From: an uncultured Maribacter sp.
GTDB taxonomy: Bacteria > Bacteroidota > Bacteroidia > Flavobacteriales > Flavobacteriaceae
Assembly: GCA_905479535.1 (NCBI GenBank)
Contig: CAJQMW010000367.1
Coordinates: 1-9,340, forward strand
Direction: 5' to 3'
Length of the DNA stretch: 9,340 nucleotides
The notes under the pieces were generated by a model, which was not told the DNA's origin, ran no database searches, and saw nothing but the letters and a program-made list of their open reading frames with translations. The number at the start of each line of letters is the position of its first letter. Within the stretch, counting starts at the first letter, position 1. Both the position numbers and the translations under genes were made by a program. This document shows positions 1-7,702 of the stretch, one piece after another.

Positions 1-165
1 ATTTTTCGGCTTTTGTGCCCCAATGAAGGTTTTTTTGAGCAGCATAGCCGTAGCTACGGTGGGAGAAAAAGACAAAATTAGGGGGCAAAATTTGAAAATT
101 GCAGGTAAAAGAACAACTCAAGACGAGTTCATTTTGGAAGCTTTAAAGAAAAAGAATTTGGGCTT
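1..165. other. Left-edge stretch without a confident gene; unassigned short open frame
   Basis: No recognisable gene ends here. A plus-strand frame opens with ATG at 23 and runs to a stop at 226, so its last 60 or so bases lie antisense to the 3' end of the Crp-like gene. The unique part would encode about 47 residues, rich in Lys and Glu and beginning MKVFLSSIAVATV. I do not recognise a domain, and the short hydrophobic start is too weak to call a signal peptide. The stretch holds a perfect palindrome at 48-59, and an imperfect inverted pair flanks it (TTTTGTGCCCC at 11-21, GGGGGCAAAA at 81-90). It could be a small gene, a gene remnant or part of a dispersed repeat. I see no strong terminator for the minus-strand genes here. 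Confidence 0.3.
48..59. repeat. Perfect 12-base palindrome
   Basis: CCGTAGCTACGG is its own reverse complement. It is GC-richer than its surroundings and sits between T-rich sequence on the left and A-rich sequence on the right. No loop is present, so it is more likely a protein-binding site or part of a repeated element than a classical terminator stem. Its function is unknown. Confidence 0.5.
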
Positions 166-765
166 TTATCCCTTCCCTAAACGCTTCCGAAGTTTGGACA
201 GCCCCACCGGAGTTATTCCCAAATAGGAAGCGATCAGATATTGCGGCACTCGTTGAAAAAGGTCCGGACGTTTCTCCAATAGACGCAGATAACGTTCTTC
301 GTTGGTCCTGCTACTTAGCCGTTCCACTCTCGTAAAAATTTTCATAAATGCTTCTTGCATGGACAAGCGCCCAAAACGTTCTAGCTGGTGTGATCTGCTA
401 AAGGAATTCTCCGCATCGGACTTTTTAACGGCATACACCACGCTCTTTTCCGAAGCCTTTAGGTAGTAATTGGAAGGTGTTCCCTTAACGTATGCCGGCA
501 AATCGGTAAAGAAGACATCGTCCGTATAAAATTCCAACACCTTTTGTTCGCCATCTTCCAATTTATAATAGTAAATACATCCAGCGGCCACATAGTAAAA
601 ATGGTGCACCAATCGTCCAGGGGTAACCAAGGTATCGCCCTTTTTTAGTTCCAAACGTTCGTAAAGTTGCATCTCCTCTTCTAGCACGGTTTCCTCAACT
701 TTTGTGTAAGAAAGAATCTTCGCTTTAAGATTTTCAAGATGTTTTATTTCTAGTGTTATTTTCAA
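166..765 (-). CDS. Crp/Fnr-family transcriptional regulator with degenerate cyclic-nucleotide-binding fold
   Basis: The 199-residue product has the two-part layout of small Bacteroidota Crp-like regulators. Residues about 30-120 form a cupin-like cyclic-nucleotide-binding domain (LKKGDTLVTPG at 40-50, then GCIYYYKLEDGEQKVLEFY), and residues about 155-197 form a helix-turn-helix (RVPQYLIASYLGITPVGLSKLRKRL). The usual phosphate-binding cassette with its Gly-Glu and Arg-Ser pairs is not visible around residues 80-105, and there is no Fnr-type cysteine cluster, so cAMP or an iron-sulfur cluster is unlikely as the signal. The start is TTG at 763-765: an in-frame TAA lies four codons upstream, and the next Met (residue 32) would cut into the fold. 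It lies 62 bases after the mutarotase gene on the same strand, and no clear promoter is visible in that gap, so it may be the operon's last gene or an unrelated neighbour. Its targets are unknown. Confidence 0.82.
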   Translation of the reverse strand: MKITLEIKHLENLKAKILSYTKVEETVLEEEMQLYERLELKKGDTLVTPGRLVHHFYYVAAGCIYYYKLEDGEQKVLEFYTDDVFFTDLPAYVKGTPSNYYLKASEKSVVYAVKKSDAENSFSRSHQLERFGRLSMQEAFMKIFTRVERLSSRTNEERYLRLLEKRPDLFQRVPQYLIASYLGITPVGLSKLRKRLGKG

Positions 766-827
766 AGTGCTTATTTAGTTCAGGTGGAGTTTCTAAACAG
801 ATATTTCACAATGGGAATTATGGCCGT

Positions 828-2012
828 TTAATTTTCCGTGGAAAATTTATAACTACAAATCGAGGTGTACGTTTCACCGGGTTTTAAGACGGTGGTGGGA
901 AAACCGGGTTGATTTGGCGTATCTGGAAAATGCTGTGTTTCCAAACAAAAAGACCCGCGTTTTACATAGGGCTTTCCACTCTTTCCTATGGTTGACCCGT
1001 CCAGAAAATTACCCCCATAAAACTGAACCCCGGGCTCGTTCGTGTACACCTCCACTACCCTACCGCTTTCAGGTTCCAATACTTTGGCCGCAAGAACGAG
1101 TCCGTCATCATTGGTCGGACTTTCGTTAAGTACAAAATTATGGTCGTAACCTCCGCCCATTTTCAATTGTTCGTTCTCCATTTCCAAATCCCTTCCTATG
1201 GCCTTGGGAGTTCTAAAATCAAATGGGGTTCTTGCCACTTCCCTTAATTCCCCTGTTGGTATCGACCCATCATCTACCGGGGTAAACCTATCCGCATTTA
1301 TGCTAAGGATATGATCGTTAATATCACCTTCGCCTTCTCCCTTTAGATTGAAAAAAGAATGGTGCGTAAGGTTTACATGAGTGGTAGCATCTGTGGTGGC
1401 CTTATATTTAATGAGTAATTCGTTAGCATCGGTCAAGGTATAATTTACGGTGACAGTAAGGTTACCCGGATAACCCTCTTCCATATCGGGGGAAACCCGT
1501 TTGAAAGATACTTGATTTGTTTTATGGCCTGTAATCTCCCAGACGACATCATTGAATCCCTTTTCACCACCATGCAGGTGGTTCTCATTATTATTAACGG
1601 CCAACTGGTATTCTTTATCCTCTAACGTAAACTTTCCCTTGGCTATCCTGTTGCCGTACCTGCCGATGACCGCTCCAAAATATAAACCACTGGGCTTCCT
1701 AAAACCTTCCAAACTGTCCAGACCCAATACAACGTCCTTAAAATCTCCGTTTTTATCCGGTACATAGAGGGAAACCAAGCGCTGTCCGTAGTTGGTGAAA
1801 CCGGCTTTTATTGCGCTGGCATTATGAATCCATAACAATTCTACGGGCATGCCATCCAAGGTGGTGTTAAAACCCTCCCTTTTTGGTTCGTTTTGATAGA
1901 CCGGCATTTCATTTTCTTCTGTTGTTTCCTTGGCCATTTTTGTTTGCTGTTTACATGAATTTATTAACATTATGCCCATTATCGGCAAACCTATTTTCAG
2001 AACTATTCTCAT
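828..2012 (-). CDS. galM: Lipoprotein aldose 1-epimerase (galactose mutarotase)
   Basis: The 394-residue protein belongs to the GalM family, which interconverts alpha and beta anomers of galactose, glucose and related aldoses. A lipoprotein signal peptide is clear: a hydrophobic stretch at 5-19 ends in I-N-S-C, with Cys20 as the lipidation site, so the enzyme should work in the envelope. The residues after Cys20 (KQQTK) lack the acidic surface-export signal typical of Bacteroidota, which favours a periplasmic-facing anchor. Family motifs are intact: GRYGNRI (117-122), NHLHGG (144-149), NLTHHSFFNL (214-223) with presumed catalytic His218, GGYDHNF with Asp290, and CLETQHFPDTPNQ with presumed catalytic Glu358. 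Its start is 33 bases after the dehydrogenase stop, so it is probably co-transcribed. A mutarotase has no step in hydroxyproline breakdown. It may serve sugar released from hydroxyproline-linked glycans (inference) or be an unrelated gene. Sugar specificity cannot be read from the sequence. Confidence 0.93.
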   Translation of the reverse strand: MRIVLKIGLPIMGIMLINSCKQQTKMAKETTEENEMPVYQNEPKREGFNTTLDGMPVELLWIHNASAIKAGFTNYGQRLVSLYVPDKNGDFKDVVLGLDSLEGFRKPSGLYFGAVIGRYGNRIAKGKFTLEDKEYQLAVNNNENHLHGGEKGFNDVVWEITGHKTNQVSFKRVSPDMEEGYPGNLTVTVNYTLTDANELLIKYKATTDATTHVNLTHHSFFNLKGEGEGDINDHILSINADRFTPVDDGSIPTGELREVARTPFDFRTPKAIGRDLEMENEQLKMGGGYDHNFVLNESPTNDDGLVLAAKVLEPESGRVVEVYTNEPGVQFYGGNFLDGSTIGKSGKPYVKRGSFCLETQHFPDTPNQPGFPTTVLKPGETYTSICSYKFSTEN

Positions 2013-2045
2013 TGCTATATATCTTGAAGTTTACCCTTTGGCAAG

Positions 2046-3299
2046 TTAAGTAAACTTTCTGCTTGGTAAGAAGGCATCTATGGACATGGACGTTCTTTTT
2101 CCGTCTATGATTTCTGAAACCAATTTACCTGTCGCAGGCCCTAAGCTCCAGCCCATCATCGCATGACCCGTGGCTATGGTGAGGTTGTTATAGGTATCCG
2201 ACTTACCGATATAGGGAAGTCCGTCCGGAGATACAGGGCGCATGCCTGTTTGTGCACGGTCTATTTCTTCTCGATGGATTTCAAGGTCGGGATAGAAGCT
2301 TTTTGCGCCGTTAGCGATAGCATGAACCCTTTCTTTTCTGATTTTCGTATTGATGCCGGAAAACTCCATCGTACCGGCAAAACGCGTAAAGCCTTTCATT
2401 GGTGTGACCGCCATTTTAGCTTCCATAAGGATAGCAGGGATTGAAATACCGGTTTCCCTAGCCACGTTGATGCGATACCCTTTCCCGGCTTGTAAGGGTA
2501 ACTTTAAGTTGAGTTTTTTAGACAACTCCCCACTCCAGGAACCTGCGGCCAGAACTACTTCATCGGGTGTGTAAACTTGCTTATGGCTCTTTACCTCGCT
2601 AACTTTTCCCCCGGATACTTTCATATCCAAAACGGCTTCGTTCGTCTTAATAGTAACGCCAGCTCCTTTTAAATAAGCGACCATTTTAGGCATGAACTCG
2701 GTTGGCGTGGTATGCCCATCACACTTATAGTGAATGGCTCCTTTCGCATCAATCTTTATATCCGGTTCAATTTGTTTAAGCTCGCTTTTGTTCAACTCCT
2801 TTACTTCCAACCCCAAAAAGCTTGCTTTTTGTGCCACCTCAGCCTCGTGCTCGTAGGAAGCTTCCGTCTTGTACAGCATCAAAAGTCCTTTTCGCTCCAA
2901 TTGAAATTCCCCTAAATCTCCAGAACTTTTGATGTCGGTATACAATTCTCGACTAATTATATTGATGTCCTTTATGACGGGGATAGCACGTTCTACTTTT
3001 TCTGCCGTTGAGGATTTATGAAAATACCACGACCATTTGATGAAATCCCAATCCAACCTGGGTTTCATATAGAACGGAGTGGCCGAATTGAACATCATTT
3101 TGAGTCCGGTACGTATCATACCGGGTGATGCCAAGGGAATGATATGGCTGGGCGTAATGTAGCCGGCGTTTACAAAGGAAGCACCAGAGGTTATGTCGGA
3201 CTTATCTATGACAGTAACCTGATGACCCTCTTTTAAAAGAAAATATGCCGTGCTTAGACCAACAATGCCACCCCCAATTATTACTATATTTTTGCTCAT
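2046..3299 (-). CDS. FAD-dependent D-amino-acid dehydrogenase, probable cis-4-hydroxy-D-proline dehydrogenase
   Basis: The 417-residue DadA/DAO-type flavoprotein has an N-terminal Rossmann motif GGGIVG (9-14) and an acidic residue closing the second strand (Asp32). Further motifs are VVLAAGSWSG at 248-257 and the C-terminal signature GMRPVSPDGLPYIG (352-365), followed by GHAMMGWSLGPATGKL. In this context it should oxidise cis-4-hydroxy-D-proline to 1-pyrroline-4-hydroxy-2-carboxylate and pass electrons to the respiratory chain. It lacks a signal peptide, so it is cytoplasmic or at the inner face of the membrane. It resembles the single-chain enzymes (HypO-like) rather than the three-subunit LhpBEF type, and no small ferredoxin-like partner subunits are nearby. 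Its ATG follows the epimerase stop after one base (TGA-T-ATG), so the two are probably translationally coupled. D-proline or other D-amino acids remain possible substrates; the call rests mainly on operon context. Confidence 0.88.
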   Translation of the reverse strand: MSKNIVIIGGGIVGLSTAYFLLKEGHQVTVIDKSDITSGASFVNAGYITPSHIIPLASPGMIRTGLKMMFNSATPFYMKPRLDWDFIKWSWYFHKSSTAEKVERAIPVIKDINIISRELYTDIKSSGDLGEFQLERKGLLMLYKTEASYEHEAEVAQKASFLGLEVKELNKSELKQIEPDIKIDAKGAIHYKCDGHTTPTEFMPKMVAYLKGAGVTIKTNEAVLDMKVSGGKVSEVKSHKQVYTPDEVVLAAGSWSGELSKKLNLKLPLQAGKGYRINVARETGISIPAILMEAKMAVTPMKGFTRFAGTMEFSGINTKIRKERVHAIANGAKSFYPDLEIHREEIDRAQTGMRPVSPDGLPYIGKSDTYNNLTIATGHAMMGWSLGPATGKLVSEIIDGKRTSMSIDAFLPSRKFT

Positions 3300-3300
3300 A

Positions 3301-4308
3301 TCAAATTACTTGAAACCCATGGGCGTACGGGTCATCGTCATCAATGGTTATGGTATTATGCCCGTATATCTTTGCCCATCCCTTTATACTGGGAACGATT
3401 GCCGGTAGGTCACCTATTCTGGTCTCTGCTTCCACTTTTCCCACAAATTGTGAACCTATAAAACTCTCGTGAATAAAATCAACACCTAACTCTAGTTTCC
3501 CATTTGCATACCATTGTGCCATCCGCGCCGACGTACCTGTACCGCAGGGAGATCGGTCAATGGCCTTGTCCCCGTAAAAAACGGCGTTTCTTGCCGTTGC
3601 CTCTGGAGAAATGGTTTTACCCGTCCATAAAATATGGCTAACGTTACGAATGGTATCATCTGCTGGATGGATAAATTTATCCGTATATTTCAAATTGATT
3701 CTCTCCCGCATTTCTTGACTAAATTGAATTAATTTACCCGCAGAAAAGTCCTGGATTCCTGAAAAATTCTTTTGGACGTCCACGATGGCATAGAAATTAC
3801 CGCCGTAGGATACGTCAAAAACAAGCTCTCCCAACCCTGAACAATCGATTGTTAATTCGGTAGCAGCAAGATAGGATTTCACATTGGTCAGTTTTACCCA
3901 ATCCACTTTACTGCCCGATTGTTGGTACTCAATTTGAACCAAACCCGCAGGGGTTTCCATTCGCACTTTACCGGGTGTTTTAGGTTGTATGAGCCCCTCT
4001 TCTATTCCCACAGTTATAGCCCCAATAGTTCCATGTCCACACATGGGAAGGCAACCGCTGGTCTCTATGAAAAGTATGCCAAAATCATTTTCTGGATTAG
4101 AAGGAGGATAAAATATGCTACCGCTCATCATATCATGTCCTCTAGGTTCGAACATCAGTCCTTTACGTATCCAGTCGTATTCCCTTAAAAAATGCTGCCG
4201 CTTTTCACTCATGTTAGCACCAAGTAGCTTAGGGCCTCCAGTTTTAATGACCCTTACCGGATTACCGCAGGTATGTGCATCGATACAAACAAAAGTACTT
4301 TTTGACAT
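3301..4308 (-). CDS. 4-hydroxyproline 2-epimerase (proline racemase superfamily)
   Basis: The enzyme converts trans-4-hydroxy-L-proline to cis-4-hydroxy-D-proline, the entry step of the pathway, by a cofactor-independent two-base mechanism. The 335-residue length fits the family. Both catalytic cysteines are present: Cys90 in MCGHGTIG (89-96) and Cys255 in DRSPCGTGTSAR (251-262). This argues against trans-3-hydroxyproline dehydratase, in which one cysteine is replaced. Other family features are the N-terminal DAHTCGNPVRV (10-20) and the GGNFYAIVD segment (169-177). Hydroxyproline epimerases and true proline racemases share this scaffold; the neighbouring deaminase and semialdehyde dehydrogenase decide for hydroxyproline. 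It lies 6 bases after the DUF885 gene and 1 base before the dehydrogenase that uses its product. It corresponds in function to HypRE/LhpA of proteobacteria. Confidence 0.94.
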   Translation of the reverse strand: MSKSTFVCIDAHTCGNPVRVIKTGGPKLLGANMSEKRQHFLREYDWIRKGLMFEPRGHDMMSGSIFYPPSNPENDFGILFIETSGCLPMCGHGTIGAITVGIEEGLIQPKTPGKVRMETPAGLVQIEYQQSGSKVDWVKLTNVKSYLAATELTIDCSGLGELVFDVSYGGNFYAIVDVQKNFSGIQDFSAGKLIQFSQEMRERINLKYTDKFIHPADDTIRNVSHILWTGKTISPEATARNAVFYGDKAIDRSPCGTGTSARMAQWYANGKLELGVDFIHESFIGSQFVGKVEAETRIGDLPAIVPSIKGWAKIYGHNTITIDDDDPYAHGFQVI

Positions 4309-4314
4309 CCAATC

Positions 4315-6042
4315 CTATTTTGTATCCAAAATATAGTCGTTAATTCTCCTTTCCAAAATGGGTAATGTAACCGTACCCTGTTCCAGAATTACTTCATGGA
4401 ATTTCCGTATATCAAACTTGTTGCCTAATTGGCTTTCCGCTTTCTTACGCATTTCCCTAATTTTAATTTCGCCTATCTTATACGAGATGGCTTGTCCCGG
4501 CCAAGCAATATATCTGTCGGTCTCCGTATTTACTTCATGCTTGGATAAGGCGGTATTCGCAAGCATATAGTCCACAACCTCCTCTCTGGCCCAACCTTTA
4601 GCATGAATACCGGTATCGACGACCAAGCGGCAGGCACGCCACATTTCATAGGTGAGTTTCCCAAATTCCTCATAGGGCGTAGTATAAATACCCATATCGT
4701 TACCCAAAAACTCGGTATATAAGGCCCAGCCTTCCCCATAAGCGGAGAGGTACATGTTTTTCCTGAATTTAGGTATACTATCTCCCAGCTCCCTGTTTAA
4801 ACTACCCTGTAAATGATGTCCCGGAACCGCCTCATGAGCCGTTAAACTCGGTAATGTGTATAACGGCCTACTATTAAGTTTATAGGTGTTCACAAGATAG
4901 AAACCAGGTTGGGTGTCCGAAGATGGTCCGGAATATCGACCACCCGTATACTTGGGTGCAATGGCATCCGGTACTTTTATGACCCCGTACGGTCTTCGGG
5001 GGAGGGTAGCGAAAAACTTGGGCAATTCAGCATCGATCCGCTTGGCAATGTCCCGGGCATGCATCAATAATTCATCCCCAGTTTTTGCATAAAATTGTTC
5101 ATCGGTGCGTAAAAAAGACAGAAACTCTTTAAAACTCCCTTTAAAACCTACGGTCTTAATAATTTCTTCCATCTGCGCCTTTATGCGCACAACTTCTTTT
5201 AGGCCGATTTCATGGATATCGTCTGCGGTATATTCGTTCGTAGTCGTATAATAATTAATTCGGTTTTGATAGAATTCCCTACCGTTCGGGGTTTCCGAAA
5301 CCCCCAATGTTTCCCTAGTATTGGGAATATACTCCTCTTCAAAAAATATCTTTACCCTTTTAAAAGAGGACACTACGCTTTCCGTAATGGCAATTTGGGC
5401 AGCGGCGAGCACGGAGTCTTTTTGTTTTTGGGTCATTACCGATGGTAAAGCCCTGAACGGACCATAGAAATTACTTTGGGTAAAATCATCTACAATGTGG
5501 GTATCGTAGGTACTTTCATATCCTTTAAAAATCACTTTAGGCTGGGATAAGCCTTTTTTAAGACCCGCTGACAATAAAACCAAATGTTCATCCACATATT
5601 GAGGGATGGCATTCAAAACATTTAAATACCTTTTTGCATCCTTGTAGCTCAAAATGGGTTTTACCCTATAGTTCAAATTCAGATGGAAACCTTGATCGGC
5701 CTGTATTGGATTCAAATACATCTCATATTTGTACTCATCTATCCTGTTCTGAAGCGTAAAGCGTAATAACTCCCATGAAATTTGTTCTGTTTCGCAAAGA
5801 CTGTCTCGCACTATTTGTTGTAAGGAAAAAAGCTGCGATGTGGCGAAATCTGCATCCTGTTTTTCAAAATCGGCAAGATATCTACCAAGGGGATATTCAT
5901 TGTAATCGAACAACTTAAATTGCTCTACAGTGGCAATAATCGCCTCTAATTCTTTCGTTGCAGTTTTTTGGGCGTTGCCCAAGTTTACCAAGAACAGAAA
6001 ACTCAACAGAAACGACAGGCCGGATTTTTTTAGGATTGCCAT
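4315..6042 (-). CDS. Secreted DUF885-family metallopeptidase-like protein
   Basis: The 575-residue protein carries an N-terminal signal peptide: a lysine pair at 5-6, a hydrophobic core at about 8-20, and a probable cleavage site after NLGNA near residue 24. It should be periplasmic or exported, without a lipobox cysteine. The family hallmark HEAVPGHH (403-410) is a variant zinc-binding motif, followed by EGWALYTE (437-444), RLVVDTGIHAKGW (472-484) and YIAWPGQAISYKIG (511-524), all typical of full-length DUF885 proteins. Family members are thought to be metallopeptidases, but most lack a tested substrate. It sits between two hydroxyproline enzymes with 6-base gaps on both sides, so it must be co-expressed. 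A role in releasing hydroxyproline from peptides is a reasonable inference and is not shown by the sequence. Its leader is A-rich (TAAAGTAAAATG), as usual in this phylum. Confidence 0.9.
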   Translation of the reverse strand: MAILKKSGLSFLLSFLFLVNLGNAQKTATKELEAIIATVEQFKLFDYNEYPLGRYLADFEKQDADFATSQLFSLQQIVRDSLCETEQISWELLRFTLQNRIDEYKYEMYLNPIQADQGFHLNLNYRVKPILSYKDAKRYLNVLNAIPQYVDEHLVLLSAGLKKGLSQPKVIFKGYESTYDTHIVDDFTQSNFYGPFRALPSVMTQKQKDSVLAAAQIAITESVVSSFKRVKIFFEEEYIPNTRETLGVSETPNGREFYQNRINYYTTTNEYTADDIHEIGLKEVVRIKAQMEEIIKTVGFKGSFKEFLSFLRTDEQFYAKTGDELLMHARDIAKRIDAELPKFFATLPRRPYGVIKVPDAIAPKYTGGRYSGPSSDTQPGFYLVNTYKLNSRPLYTLPSLTAHEAVPGHHLQGSLNRELGDSIPKFRKNMYLSAYGEGWALYTEFLGNDMGIYTTPYEEFGKLTYEMWRACRLVVDTGIHAKGWAREEVVDYMLANTALSKHEVNTETDRYIAWPGQAISYKIGEIKIREMRKKAESQLGNKFDIRKFHEVILEQGTVTLPILERRINDYILDTK

Positions 6043-6048
6043 TTTACT

Positions 6049-7635
6049 TTATATTTTACGATTGGTATGCTCCCCGTCAACAAGACGCATAATTTCTAAC
6101 GGATTTTCATCTCTAAGCTCCACAGGTAATAAGTGTTCCGGCCAATTTTGATAGGTAATAGGTCGTACCCATCGTCTTATGGCCGCGGTTCCTACCGAGG
6201 TGAACCTACTATCGGTTGACGCAGGAAAAGGCCCACCATGTTGCATAGACGGACAGACCTCAACCCCTGTAGGAACACCGTTGAACAATAAACGACCCAC
6301 CTTACTTTGTAGGGCCTGGACAATCTTCGGATATTTCTCCAGTTCCGTAGAATCCCCTAATAGCGTTCCGGTCAATTGACCATCCAGCTTTGATATCACT
6401 TGTTCCAATTGGTTGGTATCCTCGCACCGCACTACAATGGAAAAAGGACCGAAAACCTCTCTTTGTAATTTACTGTTCTTCAAAAAGTTGCTTCCATTAA
6501 CCGTTACTACTTTTTGTCTGGCATGATTTGGACCAACATTTTTTTCATTTTCTACAACCATGTTGACCCCTCCTTGACCGGAAAGTTCCTTTTTTTCCTT
6601 TTCATAATTGTCATGGATATTGGGATGCAGCATACAACTAGATTCCAAGGCGCTAATTTCTTTTCCCAAATGCTTTATAAAACTATCCAAGGAAGTACCT
6701 TTTGTAGCCAATATCAATCCTGGATTTGTGCAGAATTGACCTGCGCCCAGCATTATGGAAGAGGCATATTGTTTAGCCCAATTTTCACCATTCTCCAATA
6801 ATGCGGAGGGAAGTACAACCACGGGATTAATACTGCCCATCTCCGCAAATACAGGTATGGGTTCTTGGCGTTCACCGGCAAGTTTATGTAATGCCATGCC
6901 ACCTTTGATGCTTCCGGTAAACCCTACCCCTTTAATTTTTGGATTTAAAACCAACTGCTCCCCTACTTCAATGCCACTGCTGTTCAAGTTGGAAAAAACC
7001 CCGTTGGGCATTCCTGTTTTTTCGGCTGCCTTTACAATAGCCGAAGCAACAAGTTCTCCAGTTCCGGCGTGCATGGGATGACTTTTTACAATAACCGGAC
7101 AACCCGCTGCCAAAGCACTCGCGGTATCACCACCTGCCGTAGAAAAGGCCAAGGGAAAATTACTAGATCCGAAGACGGTAATTGGTCCTATAGGAAAAAG
7201 TTTTTTGCGAATGTCCACTTTTGGCTGCGGTTCCCTATTGGGTTGTGCGGTGTCTATGGTCGCTTCTACCCAAGACCCTTCTTCCAAGAGCGATGCAAAG
7301 GCCCTTAACTGACCCATGGTACGCCCCCGTTCACCAATAGCCCTGCCTTCTGGCAAACCTGACTCTTGCGTGTAAACCGATATGAGTTCGACTCCCAGGC
7401 CCTCTATTTCATTTGCGATACTACGTAGGAATTCGGCTTTTCTAACCCCAGGTATCAGCTTGTATTCTAAGAACGCTTGCTCTGCCAAGCTACATGCCTC
7501 ATCGATTTCCTCATCGCTTGCCTCATTAAATGACCACGGGTTCGGTGTATTCAGTTTAGGATTGAAAGTGTTAAACGTCTTACTGTTTTGGGTCGATGTT
7601 CTATAGCCGATGTAATTTCTTCCTGAAATCTTCAT
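6049..7635 (-). CDS. 2-oxoglutarate semialdehyde (2,5-dioxovalerate) dehydrogenase
   Basis: The 528-residue protein is an NAD(P)-dependent aldehyde dehydrogenase that should oxidise 2-oxoglutarate semialdehyde to 2-oxoglutarate, the last step of hydroxyproline breakdown. Visible landmarks are the oxyanion Asn159 in GSSNFPLAF, the nucleotide-fold segment GFTGS (238-242), the general-base Glu265 in FAEMGSINP, the nucleophile Cys302 in GAGQFCTNPG, and EVFGPF (393-398). The FAEMGSINP and GQFCTNPG contexts and the roughly 520-residue length match the KGSADH branch linked to hydroxyproline and sugar-acid pathways, not succinate-semialdehyde or betaine-aldehyde enzymes. The ATG at 7633-7635 has an AAGGA ribosome site five bases upstream. 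It is separated from the upstream deaminase gene by 93 bases with a possible promoter of its own, and lies 6 bases before the DUF885 gene. Confidence 0.93.
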   Translation of the reverse strand: MKISGRNYIGYRTSTQNSKTFNTFNPKLNTPNPWSFNEASDEEIDEACSLAEQAFLEYKLIPGVRKAEFLRSIANEIEGLGVELISVYTQESGLPEGRAIGERGRTMGQLRAFASLLEEGSWVEATIDTAQPNREPQPKVDIRKKLFPIGPITVFGSSNFPLAFSTAGGDTASALAAGCPVIVKSHPMHAGTGELVASAIVKAAEKTGMPNGVFSNLNSSGIEVGEQLVLNPKIKGVGFTGSIKGGMALHKLAGERQEPIPVFAEMGSINPVVVLPSALLENGENWAKQYASSIMLGAGQFCTNPGLILATKGTSLDSFIKHLGKEISALESSCMLHPNIHDNYEKEKKELSGQGGVNMVVENEKNVGPNHARQKVVTVNGSNFLKNSKLQREVFGPFSIVVRCEDTNQLEQVISKLDGQLTGTLLGDSTELEKYPKIVQALQSKVGRLLFNGVPTGVEVCPSMQHGGPFPASTDSRFTSVGTAAIRRWVRPITYQNWPEHLLPVELRDENPLEIMRLVDGEHTNRKI

Positions 7636-7640
7636 AGTAT

Positions 7641-7645
7641 TCCTT
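7641..7645 (-). promoter_or_regulatory. Shine-Dalgarno-like site of the aldehyde dehydrogenase gene
   Basis: AAGGA on the minus strand lies five bases before the ATG. It stands out because the other leaders in this window are A-rich without an obvious Shine-Dalgarno site. It supports the chosen start. Confidence 0.5.
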
Positions 7646-7654
7646 GCTTTCTAC

Positions 7655-7662
7655 CAAAAATA
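7655..7662 (-). promoter_or_regulatory. Candidate -7 element of an internal promoter
   Basis: TATTTTTG on the minus strand matches the Bacteroidota -7 consensus TAnnTTTG perfectly and sits about 20 bases before the aldehyde dehydrogenase ATG, giving a plausible short leader. No good -33 TTTG is seen at the expected 19-21 base distance, and the AT-rich setting makes chance matches likely. If real, it would let the five downstream genes be expressed separately from the deaminase gene. Confidence 0.35.
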
Positions 7663-7702
7663 AGAAACACCTATCCACCGTAGTAACATATGGCTGTTTC
7701 TT
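7662..7702. repeat. Inverted repeat in the gap between deaminase and aldehyde dehydrogenase genes
   Basis: AAGAAACA at 7662-7669 and TGTTTCTT at 7695-7702 are perfect complements, 25 bases apart. The left arm abuts the candidate -7 element. The loop is long and the arms are AT-rich, so a regulator site is more plausible than an RNA hairpin; chance is also possible. The rest of the 93-base gap is AT-rich and shows no gene. Confidence 0.3.

Noticed and set aside
48..59. Transcription terminator formed by the palindrome
   Set aside because: It has no loop, and the sequence following in either direction is not a clean T-run at the stem base.
914..1129. Plus-strand open frames inside the mutarotase, dehydrogenase, epimerase, DUF885 and aldehyde dehydrogenase genes
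   Set aside because: They lie wholly antisense to genes with intact catalytic motifs, have no recognisable domains, and are composed as expected for shadows of coding sequence.
3301..4308. Trans-3-hydroxy-L-proline dehydratase or plain proline racemase
   Set aside because: Both catalytic cysteines are present, unlike the dehydratase, and the neighbouring deaminase and semialdehyde dehydrogenase have no use in proline racemisation.
4530..4739. Minus-strand 69-codon frame within the DUF885 gene
   Set aside because: It overlaps the conserved C-terminal half of the DUF885 protein in another frame and resembles no protein I know.
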